Origin: FEN-1297 sp964498065
GTDB taxonomy: Bacteria > Bacteroidota > Ignavibacteria > Ignavibacteriales > Ignavibacteriaceae
Direction: 5' to 3'
Length of the DNA stretch: 16,275 nt
Assembly: GCA_964498065.1 (NCBI GenBank)
Contig: CAZCFZ010000085.1
Coordinates: 1-16,275 of the forward strand
The position numbers and the translations under genes are program-made. Below are positions 6,413-14,528 of the stretch, in pieces. Each line of letters starts with the position of its first letter. Within the stretch, counting starts at the first letter, position 1. Under the pieces are notes generated by a model. That model made no database searches. It worked only from the letters and a program-made list of their open reading frames with translations, and was not told the DNA's origin.

Positions 6413-7252
6413 TTAAGTAAGAATATCCTTCTTCTGGAAAATGATCAGGGCGGCTGAATAAAACACAACAACGTGTGCGAATAAAATTAAACTGGATTTT
6501 ACAACTTCGTATGTATCCATTGGATTATCGAAAAATGCTCGCCAGGCTCCCATATAGTTAGTAAATAGATACGGCCTTATATCCTGGAAAATACCGATAT
6601 TTATTGCAGAAATGATTATAAAAATAATGATTATTGCCATTGTAGTAATTATCGGCCCAATGGCATTTTCTACGAGAGCAGAGAATAAAAATGCTAGCGA
6701 CGCAACAACTCCCATGCTGAGAGTAGCAAACAAATATGCCAATAAAAATCTCCAAAGAATATCATTTTTTGCTAAAACAATAATACTGCCGTTGCTGAAA
6801 TTTAATAGATCGCCGGTTCCAAAAATTAAAGATCCCAGCCCGAGACTTAATATTGCCAAGAAAAGAATTAAAAGGAAAGTATAGATTATACCGGCTGCGA
6901 ATTTTGAAGTGACAATGCTGAATCTGGAAACCGGCCTGGTAATTAATATTCTATAAGTTCCGGCAGTTGCCTCTCCTGCTAATAAATCTCCGGCTACCAG
7001 TGTAATTAGGAAAGGAATATGAACCGCCAGACTATTTAATATTAAATATGAAACGAAATAAGAGTTCAGCAGATTTCCGACAAATATAAAAGACTGCTGT
7101 AAATCCCGGGTCATAAAATTTATTGATCGCTGCCCTTCCATCTTTAAGGCAAATTCAATAATAGGAATAAGAACCAGAATGGCAATAAATCCGATATAAG
7201 TACGCCACTTCTTAAAAATCTTATATAATTCTATGTTAATCAATGTAAGCAT
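6413..7252 (-). CDS. ABC-2 type transporter permease
   Basis: This 279-residue membrane protein has about six hydrophobic segments (roughly 18-36, 65-88, 118-146, 168-193, 198-222 and 255-273). The cytoplasmic motif AGDLLAGEATAGTYRILITRPVSR (87-110) is the hallmark of NosY/bacitracin-type ABC-2 permeases; it is the expected coupling region for the ATPase. Its ATG shares a base with the stop codon of the ATPase gene (TAATG), so the two are translationally coupled and form one transporter. The substrate is not evident. A LolA-like periplasmic protein follows after 61 bases. Confidence 0.9.
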   Translation of the reverse strand: MLTLINIELYKIFKKWRTYIGFIAILVLIPIIEFALKMEGQRSINFMTRDLQQSFIFVGNLLNSYFVSYLILNSLAVHIPFLITLVAGDLLAGEATAGTYRILITRPVSRFSIVTSKFAAGIIYTFLLILFLAILSLGLGSLIFGTGDLLNFSNGSIIVLAKNDILWRFLLAYLFATLSMGVVASLAFLFSALVENAIGPIITTMAIIIIFIIISAINIGIFQDIRPYLFTNYMGAWRAFFDNPMDTYEVVKSSLILFAHVVVFYSAALIIFQKKDILT

Positions 7253-8172
7253 TAAGCTTCCTTTTGGGTAATGCTAAGAAAATATTCCTCCAAAGATCTG
7301 GTTGGAATAACAGCATTAACCGCAATATTATTTTGTACCAAATACTTATTCAGCTCAGAAATTTCTTCAGGTGTTAATAAAAAAGTGAGTTTTCCATTAA
7401 TCGCCATTTCGAGTTTTTTTACCCAGGCTGTATTATCAATGAGTATTTTCGCATTTTCCCAGTCGCCGACCTCAAATGTTACTTTAAGATTGTTTGCGTT
7501 TAGTAATTCTTCAACTTTTCCTTCAACTTTTGCCGAACCTTTGTTAATAATTATCATCCGGTTTGCCACAAGCTCTACTTCGTATAAAATGTGTGAAGAA
7601 AGAAAAATAGTCTTTTGCTTTTCTTTGCTTAAAAAAATAATTAAATCTCTAATTTCCTTCATACCCTGAGGATCTAAACCTGTCGTCGGCTCATCCAAAA
7701 TTATCAGTTCGGGATCATGCAAAAGCGCTTGAGCAATCCCCAGTCTTTGTTTCATACCATGAGAAAAAGTTTTTACTTTACTTTTATATCTCTTGCTTAA
7801 TCCGACTAGCTCAAGCACTTCCATTATTCTTTTTTTTGAATAATTTCCGGCTGAAATTTTTCCTAAAATCTCAAGATTTTTATAGGCCGATAGATAGCCG
7901 TAAAAATCCGGTTTTTCAACAATTGCACCGATCTTTTTTAATATTTCTTTACGATGACCTTGAAGAGATTTACCGAAAATCCTTATTTCGCCTTCGTTTG
8001 GTGTAATAAGCGATAGAAGCATACGGATTGTAGTGCTTTTACCGGCACCATTCGGTCCTAAAAATCCGAAAACGTCTCCCTTATAGACATTTATATTAAG
8101 GCCGTCTACCGCTTTTAATTCTTTGAAATGCTTTGAAAGATTTACAACTTCTATAATTTTCTCTGGATCCAA
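7252..8172 (-). CDS. ABC transporter ATP-binding protein, ABC-2 exporter type
   Basis: The 306-residue ATPase shows Walker A GPNGAGKST (39-47), the signature FSHGMKQRL (136-144), Walker B LIILDE (156-161, catalytic Glu161), the D-loop GLD (165-167) and the switch His194 in LSSH. The Q-loop region reads IVEKPDFYGYLSAYKNL, as in bacitracin/lantibiotic-type and Nos-type ATPases. A C-terminal extension of about 95 residues (from 212) is usual for this group. It drives the ABC-2 permease encoded next. The start is TTG at 8172, chosen because AGGA (8182-8179) lies six bases upstream and no in-frame ATG exists nearby. Confidence 0.93.
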   Translation of the reverse strand: MDPEKIIEVVNLSKHFKELKAVDGLNINVYKGDVFGFLGPNGAGKSTTIRMLLSLITPNEGEIRIFGKSLQGHRKEILKKIGAIVEKPDFYGYLSAYKNLEILGKISAGNYSKKRIMEVLELVGLSKRYKSKVKTFSHGMKQRLGIAQALLHDPELIILDEPTTGLDPQGMKEIRDLIIFLSKEKQKTIFLSSHILYEVELVANRMIIINKGSAKVEGKVEELLNANNLKVTFEVGDWENAKILIDNTAWVKKLEMAINGKLTFLLTPEEISELNKYLVQNNIAVNAVIPTRSLEEYFLSITQKEA

Positions 8173-8178
8173 ACTATA

Positions 8179-8182
8179 TCCT
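8179..8182 (-). promoter_or_regulatory. Ribosome binding site fixing a TTG start
   Basis: On the minus strand AGGA precedes TTG (8172-8170) by six bases, which supports this rare start for the ABC ATPase. The site overlaps one arm of the inverted repeat at 8181-8216. Confidence 0.55.
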
Positions 8183-8216
8183 AATTATTTAATTAATTTC
8201 TAATGTTAATAATTAG
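8181..8216. repeat. 9-bp inverted repeat in the leader of the ABC operon
   Basis: CTAATTATT (8181-8189) is the complement of AATAATTAG (8208-8216), with an 18-base spacer. It sits in the untranslated leader of the ABC operon and its first two bases belong to the ribosome binding site. It could be an operator or an RNA hairpin, but in such AT-rich DNA a chance match is plausible. Confidence 0.3.
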
Positions 8217-8692
8217 CTTATCTCACTAAAAAGGAAAAACCACGCCACGGTACTTAAGAATATCGGATTATTTATTCCAGGTTATTTATATGAGCGGTAA
8301 AATAATGTTATTGAATTTTAATCCGGTAAAAATAAATTGAAAGTATCTTGATTTTAAATATACATAAAACATACGTTTTTCTTTTTTTTGAAGAAAATTA
8401 TTTTAAAAAATCATTTTCATGACACTAAAAAATAAATTTGTAAAATTTAATTTGGTTTTTTAAAAAATTATTCCAAAGTTTGCCGTAAATCTTTCCGCGC
8501 GAAACTTTTTTCTGAAAAAAATTTTTTGTTCCTATTTCCTTTTAATTCAATTTTAGTTAGTTTGAATTCGCCGGTAAAAAAATTCAAGCACGTTAATTTT
8601 TGTAATGAAAAAAGAAACAAAACTGTTAGAACTTATCAAAATTATTTTAACCCCAAACGATAAATTTGATTAATTTAAGATTTAAACTTTGC
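8217..8692. other. AT-rich divergent intergenic region, nrdJ upstream side
   Basis: This long spacer separates the leftward ABC operon from rightward nrdJ. It is rich in A/T tracts: T8 at 8382-8389, A6 at 8427-8432, TTTTTTAAAAAA at 8456-8467, and A7T6 at 8515-8527. These could bend DNA. Promoter-like matches are TTGAAA-N16-TATACA (8337-8364) and two TAAATTTG boxes (8433-8440, 8661-8668) that lack a good upstream element. No convincing cobalamin riboswitch or NrdR box was found by eye. Apart from the small ORF at 8605-8673, no gene is seen. Confidence 0.45.
8605..8673 (+). CDS. Possible 22-codon leader ORF upstream of nrdJ
   Basis: ATG AAA AAA GAA opens a 22-codon frame (MKKETKLLELIKIILTPNDKFD) ending in TAA, 36 bases before the nrdJ start. 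The coding-like start and position suggest a leader peptide or short upstream ORF. There is no clear ribosome binding site, and short frames are common by chance. It is recorded as a possibility only. Confidence 0.2.
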   Translation: MKKETKLLELIKIILTPNDKFD

Positions 8693-8693
8693 T

Positions 8694-8702
8694 GGAAGGG
8701 AG
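8694..8702 (+). promoter_or_regulatory. Ribosome binding site of nrdJ
   Basis: GGAAGGGAG ends seven bases before ATG 8710. It overlaps the seven codons that a TTG start at 8689 would add, so it favours ATG 8710 as the true start. Confidence 0.7.
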
Positions 8703-8709
8703 TTTGTTG

Positions 8710-11700
8710 ATGCACATTAAGAGGATGTTCACGAAAGAAGGTAAAGACCCTCTTTCGTCGATTGAGTTTACTAAACGGATTTCGGAAATTAGAAACCCAG
8801 ATGGTTCAATTGTATTTAGAATGGAGGATGTTACTGTCCCAAATAGCTGGTCGCAGGTAGCAACCGACATAATTGCACAAAAATATTTTAGAAAAGCCGG
8901 GGTTCCTAAGCTATTAAAGAAAGTTAATGAAAAAGGAGTACCATCCTGGATCCAACCCTCAACAGCAGATACAGAGAGACTTGAACAATTACCGGAAAAA
9001 GAAAGATATTCCTCGGAAACAGATGCACGCCAGGTTTTCCATAGATTAGCCGGATGCTGGACGTACTGGGGATGGCAGGCAAAATACTTCGACAGCGAAG
9101 CAGATGCCAAGACATTTTACGACGAATTAATTTATATGCTCGCCAATCAAATGACTGCACCAAACAGTCCGCAATGGTTTAACACCGGACTTCATTGGGC
9201 ATATGGAATATCCGGTCCTTCACAAGGGCATTATTATGTTGATTATAAAACAGGTAAATTAACAGCATCAAGCGATGCATATACACATCCGCAGCCCCAT
9301 GCATGTTTTATTCAATCCGTAAAAGATGATCTTGTTAATGGAGGCGGAATAATGGATTTATGGGTCCGTGAAGCAAGGTTATTCAAATACGGTTCGGGAA
9401 CAGGATCGAATTTCTCGGAAATTAGAGGAGCAAATGAATCTTTAAGCGGTGGAGGTAAATCCTCCGGTCTTATGTCTTTCTTAAGAATCGGCGACCGTTC
9501 AGCCGGAGCTATTAAATCCGGCGGAACAACAAGACGTGCGGCTAAAATGGTAACTCTCGATCTCGATCACCCGGATATTGAAGAATATATAAATTGGAAA
9601 GTTGTTGAAGAGCAAAAAGTAGCAGCTTTAGTTGCAGGATCAAAATTGTGCAATTATCATTTAAATGCGATTATGAAAGCCTGCTATGATGAACATCCCG
9701 AAAATGACCGTTTTAACAAAACATTAAATAAAAATTTAAAACATGCGGTTATAGAAGCTAGAAAAGCTCAAATTCCCAACAATTATATAGAAAGAGTTAT
9801 TCAATTAGCAAAGCTTGGATTTAAATCAATAGAATTCCCCGCATATGATACAGATTGGAACTCAGACGCTTACTCAACAGTTTCAGGACAGAACTCTAAT
9901 AATTCTATCCGTGTTACAAATGAGTTTATGAATGCTGTAATAAATGATGGTGATTGGAATTTATACTGGAGAACTGAAAAGAAGAAAGCAAAAGATGAAA
10001 AACGATCTCCTAAGGCATGCAAAACATTAAAAGCAAAAGATCTATGGGATCAAATATCTTATGCAGCATGGTCATGTGCTGATCCGGGTATCCAATATCA
10101 TACAACAATTAATGACTGGCATACTTGCCCTGAAGACGGAGAAATTAAAGCTTCAAATCCTTGTAGCGAGTATATGTTCTTGGATGACACTGCATGCAAT
10201 TTAGCTTCAATAAATGTTGTAAAATTTCATGACTTAAATACGCATAAGTTTAACATAGATGCCTATAGACACACTACAAAGCTTTGGACAATTGTTTTGG
10301 AAATAAGCGTATTAATGGCTCAATTTCCAAGCAAAGAAATTGCACAGTTAAGCTACGATTTTAGAACTCTGGGATTAGGTTATGCTAATCTCGGTTCTTT
10401 ATTAATGCAGCAGGGAATTCCTTACGATAGTAATGAAGCATTTGCAATATGCGGGGCATTAACTGCAATTATGCACATGACTGCTTATGCAACTTCTGCT
10501 GAAATGGCCAAAGAACTAGGTACATTCCCTAATTATGAAAAAAACCGAGATCATATGCTTCGTGTAATAAGAAATCACCGCAGAGCGGCTTATAACGTGC
10601 CTCACGAAGAATATGAGGGCCTATCAATATTTCCCGTCGGTATCGATCCAAAATTCTGTCCATCGGATTTATTGAAAGCAGCAAGAGAAGATTCCGATAA
10701 AGCTCTTGAATTAGGGACACAATATGGATACAGAAATGCTCAAGTAACTGTGATTGCACCTACAGGTACTATCGGTTTAGTAATGGACTGCGATACTACA
10801 GGCGTTGAACCGGATTATGCTTTGGTTAAATTCAAAAAACTTGCAGGCGGCGGTTATTTCAAGATTATCAATCAATCTATTCCGCCGGCGCTTGAGAGAT
10901 TAGGCTATAATAAAGATCAGATAAATGAAATTGTAAAATATGCAAAAGGTTCAGGATCTTTGAACGGATGTCCGTATATAAATCCCGAATCCTTAAAAGC
11001 TAAAGGATTTACCGATACAATTATTTCAAAAATTGAAAAATCACTACCTTCGGTGTTCGATCTTAGTTTTGCTTTTAACAAATTTACTATTGGCGGAGAA
11101 TTTCTGACCAAAAAACTAGGTTTCTCGGAAGATCAGATAAACTCATTTGATTTTAATCTGCTGACGGCTATCGGATTCTCCAAACAGGAAATTGCTTCTG
11201 CGAATGATTATGTATGCGGAACCATGACAATTGAAGGCGCACCCTTTCTTAAACATGAACACTATCCGGTATTTGATTGTGCAAATAAATGCGGCAAGAA
11301 AGGCACACGTTTTATTCGACCTAAGGCACATATTAAAATGATGGGCGCAGCTCAGCCGTTTATTTCGGGTGCAATTTCAAAAACCATTAACCTCCCAAAC
11401 CAGGCCACCATTGAAGATGTGAAAGTAGCTTATATGGATTCTTGGAAATTGGGAATAAAAGCAAACGCTCTTTATAGAGATGGATCTAAACTTTCACAAC
11501 CTTTGAATTCCATAAGCGAAGAGGAACTTGAAGCAATTATTGAAGATAAAGAAGATAACGACATTGTAAAAATTGCTGAAAAAATAATTCACAGGTATAT
11601 TGCTAAAAGAAGAAGGTTACCGGATAGAAGAACCGGCTACACACAAAAAGCTAAAATAAACGGACAATCTGTTTATATAAGAACTGGTGAATATGAAAAC

Positions 11701-12297
11701 GGACAGTTAGGAGAAATCTTCATAGACATGCACCGGGAAGGTGCAGCTTTTAGAAGCTTATTGAACTGTTTTGCCATTTCTATTTCTTTAGGATTGCAGC
11801 ACGGTGTTCCTTTGGAAGAATTTGTAGATGCTTTTGTATTCACACGGTTTGAACCGAGCGGAATTGTTTCTGGTAACGACAAAATTAAAATGTCTACATC
11901 GGTTATCGATTACATCTTCAGAGAGCTTGCAGTTACTTATCTCGGAAGAAACGATCTTGCTCATGTTGATCCTGATGAATCGAAATCAAAAGTTTCACCC
12001 GGAATTGTGAAGAAATTTGTAGAACCTGAATTTGTAAGTGAGGAAGTCGTTAGTGAACGTGTGGTTGAACTCGATAAAGAGCATGCTAAATCGTACAACT
12101 ATTCACTTTCGTCAAATGAAGCAAAATATCACCGACTAACAGCTCAGCCTAAATCTTCAATACATACAAAAGTAAAGCAGGCTATTGAGAAGGGTTATAC
12201 AGGGGATGTTTGTACCGAATGCCAGAGTATGACTATGGTTAGAAACGGTACATGCTTAAAGTGCATGACCTGCGGTGCAACTTCCGGCTGCAGTTAA
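8710..12297 (+). CDS. nrdJ: Adenosylcobalamin-dependent (class II) ribonucleotide reductase
   Basis: The 1195-residue enzyme reduces ribonucleotides to deoxyribonucleotides for DNA synthesis, independently of oxygen, using a radical made from adenosylcobalamin. The catalytic triad is visible in NPCSE: Asn483, thiyl-radical Cys485 and Glu487. The redox pair is Cys199 (PHACFIQS) and Cys496 (DTACNLAS); Cys485 to Cys496 has the 11-residue spacing known from characterised class II enzymes. Other landmarks are APTGTIG, GEYENGQLGEIFIDMHREGAAFRS and FTRFEPSG. The C-terminus holds Cys1168, 1171, 1182, 1185, 1188 and 1194, the Cys-rich tail of long NrdJ proteins. An insertion between about 730 and 960 is typical of this long form. 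No N-terminal ATP-cone is seen. The gene appears monocistronic: long leader before it, strong terminator after it. Confidence 0.97.
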   Translation: MHIKRMFTKEGKDPLSSIEFTKRISEIRNPDGSIVFRMEDVTVPNSWSQVATDIIAQKYFRKAGVPKLLKKVNEKGVPSWIQPSTADTERLEQLPEKERYSSETDARQVFHRLAGCWTYWGWQAKYFDSEADAKTFYDELIYMLANQMTAPNSPQWFNTGLHWAYGISGPSQGHYYVDYKTGKLTASSDAYTHPQPHACFIQSVKDDLVNGGGIMDLWVREARLFKYGSGTGSNFSEIRGANESLSGGGKSSGLMSFLRIGDRSAGAIKSGGTTRRAAKMVTLDLDHPDIEEYINWKVVEEQKVAALVAGSKLCNYHLNAIMKACYDEHPENDRFNKTLNKNLKHAVIEARKAQIPNNYIERVIQLAKLGFKSIEFPAYDTDWNSDAYSTVSGQNSNNSIRVTNEFMNAVINDGDWNLYWRTEKKKAKDEKRSPKACKTLKAKDLWDQISYAAWSCADPGIQYHTTINDWHTCPEDGEIKASNPCSEYMFLDDTACNLASINVVKFHDLNTHKFNIDAYRHTTKLWTIVLEISVLMAQFPSKEIAQLSYDFRTLGLGYANLGSLLMQQGIPYDSNEAFAICGALTAIMHMTAYATSAEMAKELGTFPNYEKNRDHMLRVIRNHRRAAYNVPHEEYEGLSIFPVGIDPKFCPSDLLKAAREDSDKALELGTQYGYRNAQVTVIAPTGTIGLVMDCDTTGVEPDYALVKFKKLAGGGYFKIINQSIPPALERLGYNKDQINEIVKYAKGSGSLNGCPYINPESLKAKGFTDTIISKIEKSLPSVFDLSFAFNKFTIGGEFLTKKLGFSEDQINSFDFNLLTAIGFSKQEIASANDYVCGTMTIEGAPFLKHEHYPVFDCANKCGKKGTRFIRPKAHIKMMGAAQPFISGAISKTINLPNQATIEDVKVAYMDSWKLGIKANALYRDGSKLSQPLNSISEEELEAIIEDKEDNDIVKIAEKIIHRYIAKRRRLPDRRTGYTQKAKINGQSVYIRTGEYENGQLGEIFIDMHREGAAFRSLLNCFAISISLGLQHGVPLEEFVDAFVFTRFEPSGIVSGNDKIKMSTSVIDYIFRELAVTYLGRNDLAHVDPDESKSKVSPGIVKKFVEPEFVSEEVVSERVVELDKEHAKSYNYSLSSNEAKYHRLTAQPKSSIHTKVKQAIEKGYTGDVCTECQSMTMVRNGTCLKCMTCGATSGCS

Positions 12298-12319
12298 ATT
12301 TTTAGAATAAAATCATTTT

Positions 12320-12350
12320 AAAAGCCGTTCAAAAATGAACGGCTTTTTTT
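12320..12350 (+). terminator. Intrinsic terminator after nrdJ
   Basis: AAAAGCCGTTCA (12320-12331) pairs perfectly with TGAACGGCTTTT (12336-12347) around an AAAA loop. A T-run reaching 12350 overlaps and follows the right arm. It lies 22 bases after the nrdJ stop codon. This is the clearest terminator in the window. Confidence 0.92.
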
Positions 12351-12620
12351 ATTGTAATTACCCAGAAAATTATAAAATTATTTGACTAAGATATTACGAT
12401 TTATTTTCATACCTTTGTAGTAATAATCTATTAATTAATAATCAGATAATCGATTATTTAACTAAATAAGCTAATTTTAAACTTCCTCTGTTAAAGCGGA
12501 AATTAATTTTCCACATCTCTTAGGAAAGGAATTTAACCAGCCGGATATTTCACCAAATATTCTTGCCAGTCATATTTCCTCAATAAGTAAAATATACATC
12601 GCTTAGACAGTATTTAAATT
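12351..12620. other. Intergenic leader of the 602-aa protein gene
   Basis: Between the nrdJ terminator and the next gene there are about 280 non-coding bases. The only recognisable signal is the promoter-like pair at 12381-12417. No hairpin with a T-run, riboswitch motif or small gene with a ribosome binding site was found. Confidence 0.5.
12381..12417 (+). promoter_or_regulatory. Bacteroidota-type promoter candidate
   Basis: TTTG (12381-12384) and TACCTTTG (12410-12417) match the -33 TTTG and -7 TAnnTTTG elements known for Bacteroidota. The 25-base spacer is slightly long compared with the usual 17-23. TTGAC at 12382 could also serve as a conventional -35. If real, transcription would begin near 12424 and leave a leader of about 200 bases. 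Confidence 0.4.
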
Positions 12621-12631
12621 AGGAAAATTCT

Positions 12632-14440
12632 ATGGTGAATGCTTCTGACAATCATAAATTTCACATACCTGTCTTAGGAACCGGTTTTTCACTTGATGCA
12701 CCTTTAAAGGTATCAAGATACGGCATCTCCTCCGTAGTTTCTTTGGCAGATGATACTTTAATGGAAAAGTTGCGAGCTCATTACAGTAAAAAATATAATC
12801 TATATTATACCAGTATCGGTGATAAGGAAATAGATTCCCGGGCAAAAAGGATAACGGCATATTTAAATTTGATGAACAATCTTGTTAAAGAACAATTTCA
12901 AAAATTAAAACACTCGGCTTTTGAAAGCGGAAGTGAAATAAGCAAATATTTTGAAATGCTTCCCGATTTATCAGAATTGAAGATTAAGTATAAGGAAATG
13001 CTCGGCACTAAAGACCATAATATGATGACAAAGCTGCAGAATTGGCTTAGGGAAAATATAAATTCAGGTTCAATTGATGTGAATATAATGACTAAACTGG
13101 ATAAATCTAATTACAATACAAAAGGGATTCCTCTTCCTATAGAATATAATGATGCTCATGCTGCATTAAGAGGTTATGCAAACAGCGAACTTGAAAGTTC
13201 AATTGTTTTTTCCGCGGGAATTAACACACGATTATTCAGCTACCTGGAAACTTTCAAAGATTTTTTCCCGAAAAGAGACGGTGGTTTTAAAAAGAAAATT
13301 ATAATAAAAGTAAGCGATTTCCGTTCTGCTCTTATCCAAGGTAAGTTTTTAGCAAATAAAGGTTTATGGGTCTCCGAATACCGTATTGAATCCGGATTAA
13401 ACTGCGGCGGACATGCATTTGCAACTAACGGATATTTATTAGGACCGATTCTTGAAGAATTTGCAATTAAAAAGAATGAATTACTTCAATCATTACGCGA
13501 ATTACTTAAAAAATCTTTATCAAGAAAAAATATTACTATTGATGATTCCAAACTCGGCATCGATATAACCGTTCAAGGTGGAGTCGGCAAATCAAACGAA
13601 CAAAATTTTCTTATCAGAAAATACGGAGTGAAATCTGTCGGCTGGGGAAGCCCTTTCCTCCTTGTTCCTGAAGTTATGAATGTAGATGACGATACACTGG
13701 AAAAACTTAGTAATGCAGGCGAAGATGAAATTTATTTAAGTAATGCCTCCCCTCTTGGAGTCCCTTTCAATAATCTTAAAACCAGCGGGATAGAATCTGA
13801 AAAAGCAGAGAGAATTAAAGAAGGTAAACCAGGTGCGCCTTGCGTTAAAAAATTTCTGGTTTCAAATAAAGATTATTCCGATAAGCCTGCTTGCACGGCA
13901 TCAATTACTTACATAAATAAAAAGATAAACGATATAAAATCATCAAGCAGTGACTTTGAGGAAAATCAAAAAGAATTTGACAAAACGACTGAGAAAGTTT
14001 GCCTCTGTGTAGGACTTGGCGCTTCACTGCTCAAAGTGAATAATATCGATAATCCTAAAATTAGTAAAGCTGTTTCTGTTTGTCCCGGACCTAATCTTGC
14101 ATATTTCTCAAAGACTGCAACATTGAAGGAAATGCTCGATCATATTTATGGAAGAATAAATCTTATTACTAATAGCGACAGACCAAACATGTTTATAAAA
14201 GAGCTTAACTTGTATAAAAACTATTTTTTAAAAAAAGTAGAAGAAAACTTAAATCCGCTTTCAGTACAAGCAGAAGAATATTTAAATACATTTCATACAA
14301 ATCTTATGGAGGGGATAAAATATTATAAAAAAATTATCCCGGAAATATTAGAAGAAACTGAAAAAGTAAGACAGAAAATAAAAGAAGATTTAATTGATCT
14401 TGAAAACAGTTTGAGTACTTATGCTAATCAATATGCTTGA
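12632..14440 (+). CDS. Conserved 602-aa protein of unknown function with six motif-bound cysteines
   Basis: This is a soluble protein without signal peptide or membrane segment. It opens with PVLGTGFSLDAPLKVSRYG (13-31). A central region carries SGLNCGGHAFATNGYLLGP (254-272), TVQGGVG (313-319) and GWGSPFLLVPE. All six cysteines lie in Gly/Pro-rich motifs: Cys258 (LNCGG), Cys404 (GAPCVKKF), Cys421 (KPACTAS), Cys457 and Cys459 (VCLCVG), and Cys484 (SVCPGPN). The last about 80 residues are charged and helical. I recall near-identical motif order in uncharacterised Bacteroidota proteins. The VQGGVG and GWGSPFLL segments recall FMN-binding TIM barrels such as glutamate synthase or nitronate monooxygenase relatives; that is a weak inference. 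AGGA (12621-12624) supports the start. Confidence 0.85.
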   Translation: MVNASDNHKFHIPVLGTGFSLDAPLKVSRYGISSVVSLADDTLMEKLRAHYSKKYNLYYTSIGDKEIDSRAKRITAYLNLMNNLVKEQFQKLKHSAFESGSEISKYFEMLPDLSELKIKYKEMLGTKDHNMMTKLQNWLRENINSGSIDVNIMTKLDKSNYNTKGIPLPIEYNDAHAALRGYANSELESSIVFSAGINTRLFSYLETFKDFFPKRDGGFKKKIIIKVSDFRSALIQGKFLANKGLWVSEYRIESGLNCGGHAFATNGYLLGPILEEFAIKKNELLQSLRELLKKSLSRKNITIDDSKLGIDITVQGGVGKSNEQNFLIRKYGVKSVGWGSPFLLVPEVMNVDDDTLEKLSNAGEDEIYLSNASPLGVPFNNLKTSGIESEKAERIKEGKPGAPCVKKFLVSNKDYSDKPACTASITYINKKINDIKSSSSDFEENQKEFDKTTEKVCLCVGLGASLLKVNNIDNPKISKAVSVCPGPNLAYFSKTATLKEMLDHIYGRINLITNSDRPNMFIKELNLYKNYFLKKVEENLNPLSVQAEEYLNTFHTNLMEGIKYYKKIIPEILEETEKVRQKIKEDLIDLENSLSTYANQYA

Positions 14441-14528
14441 TTTTTCTTGTCTGTATTAAATTTTACATGACAAATTTGAAACAGCATATCAACAAACAAA
14501 TAAAATATAATAGGGAACAAAATATACA

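Noticed and set aside
6612..6884. Plus-strand open frame of 90 codons
   Set aside because: It is antisense to the membrane segments of the ABC-2 permease, with low-complexity composition and no ribosome binding site.
7271..7669. Plus-strand open frame of 132 codons
   Set aside because: It lies wholly antisense to the well-supported ABC ATPase gene.
8244..8250. GCCACGG as a possible B12-box of a cobalamin riboswitch upstream of nrdJ
   Set aside because: Only a partial match in isolation, over 450 bases before the gene, with no surrounding conserved riboswitch core visible.
8682..9110. Minus-strand open frame of 142 codons at the 5' end of nrdJ
   Set aside because: It is antisense to conserved nrdJ coding sequence and has no recognisable domain.
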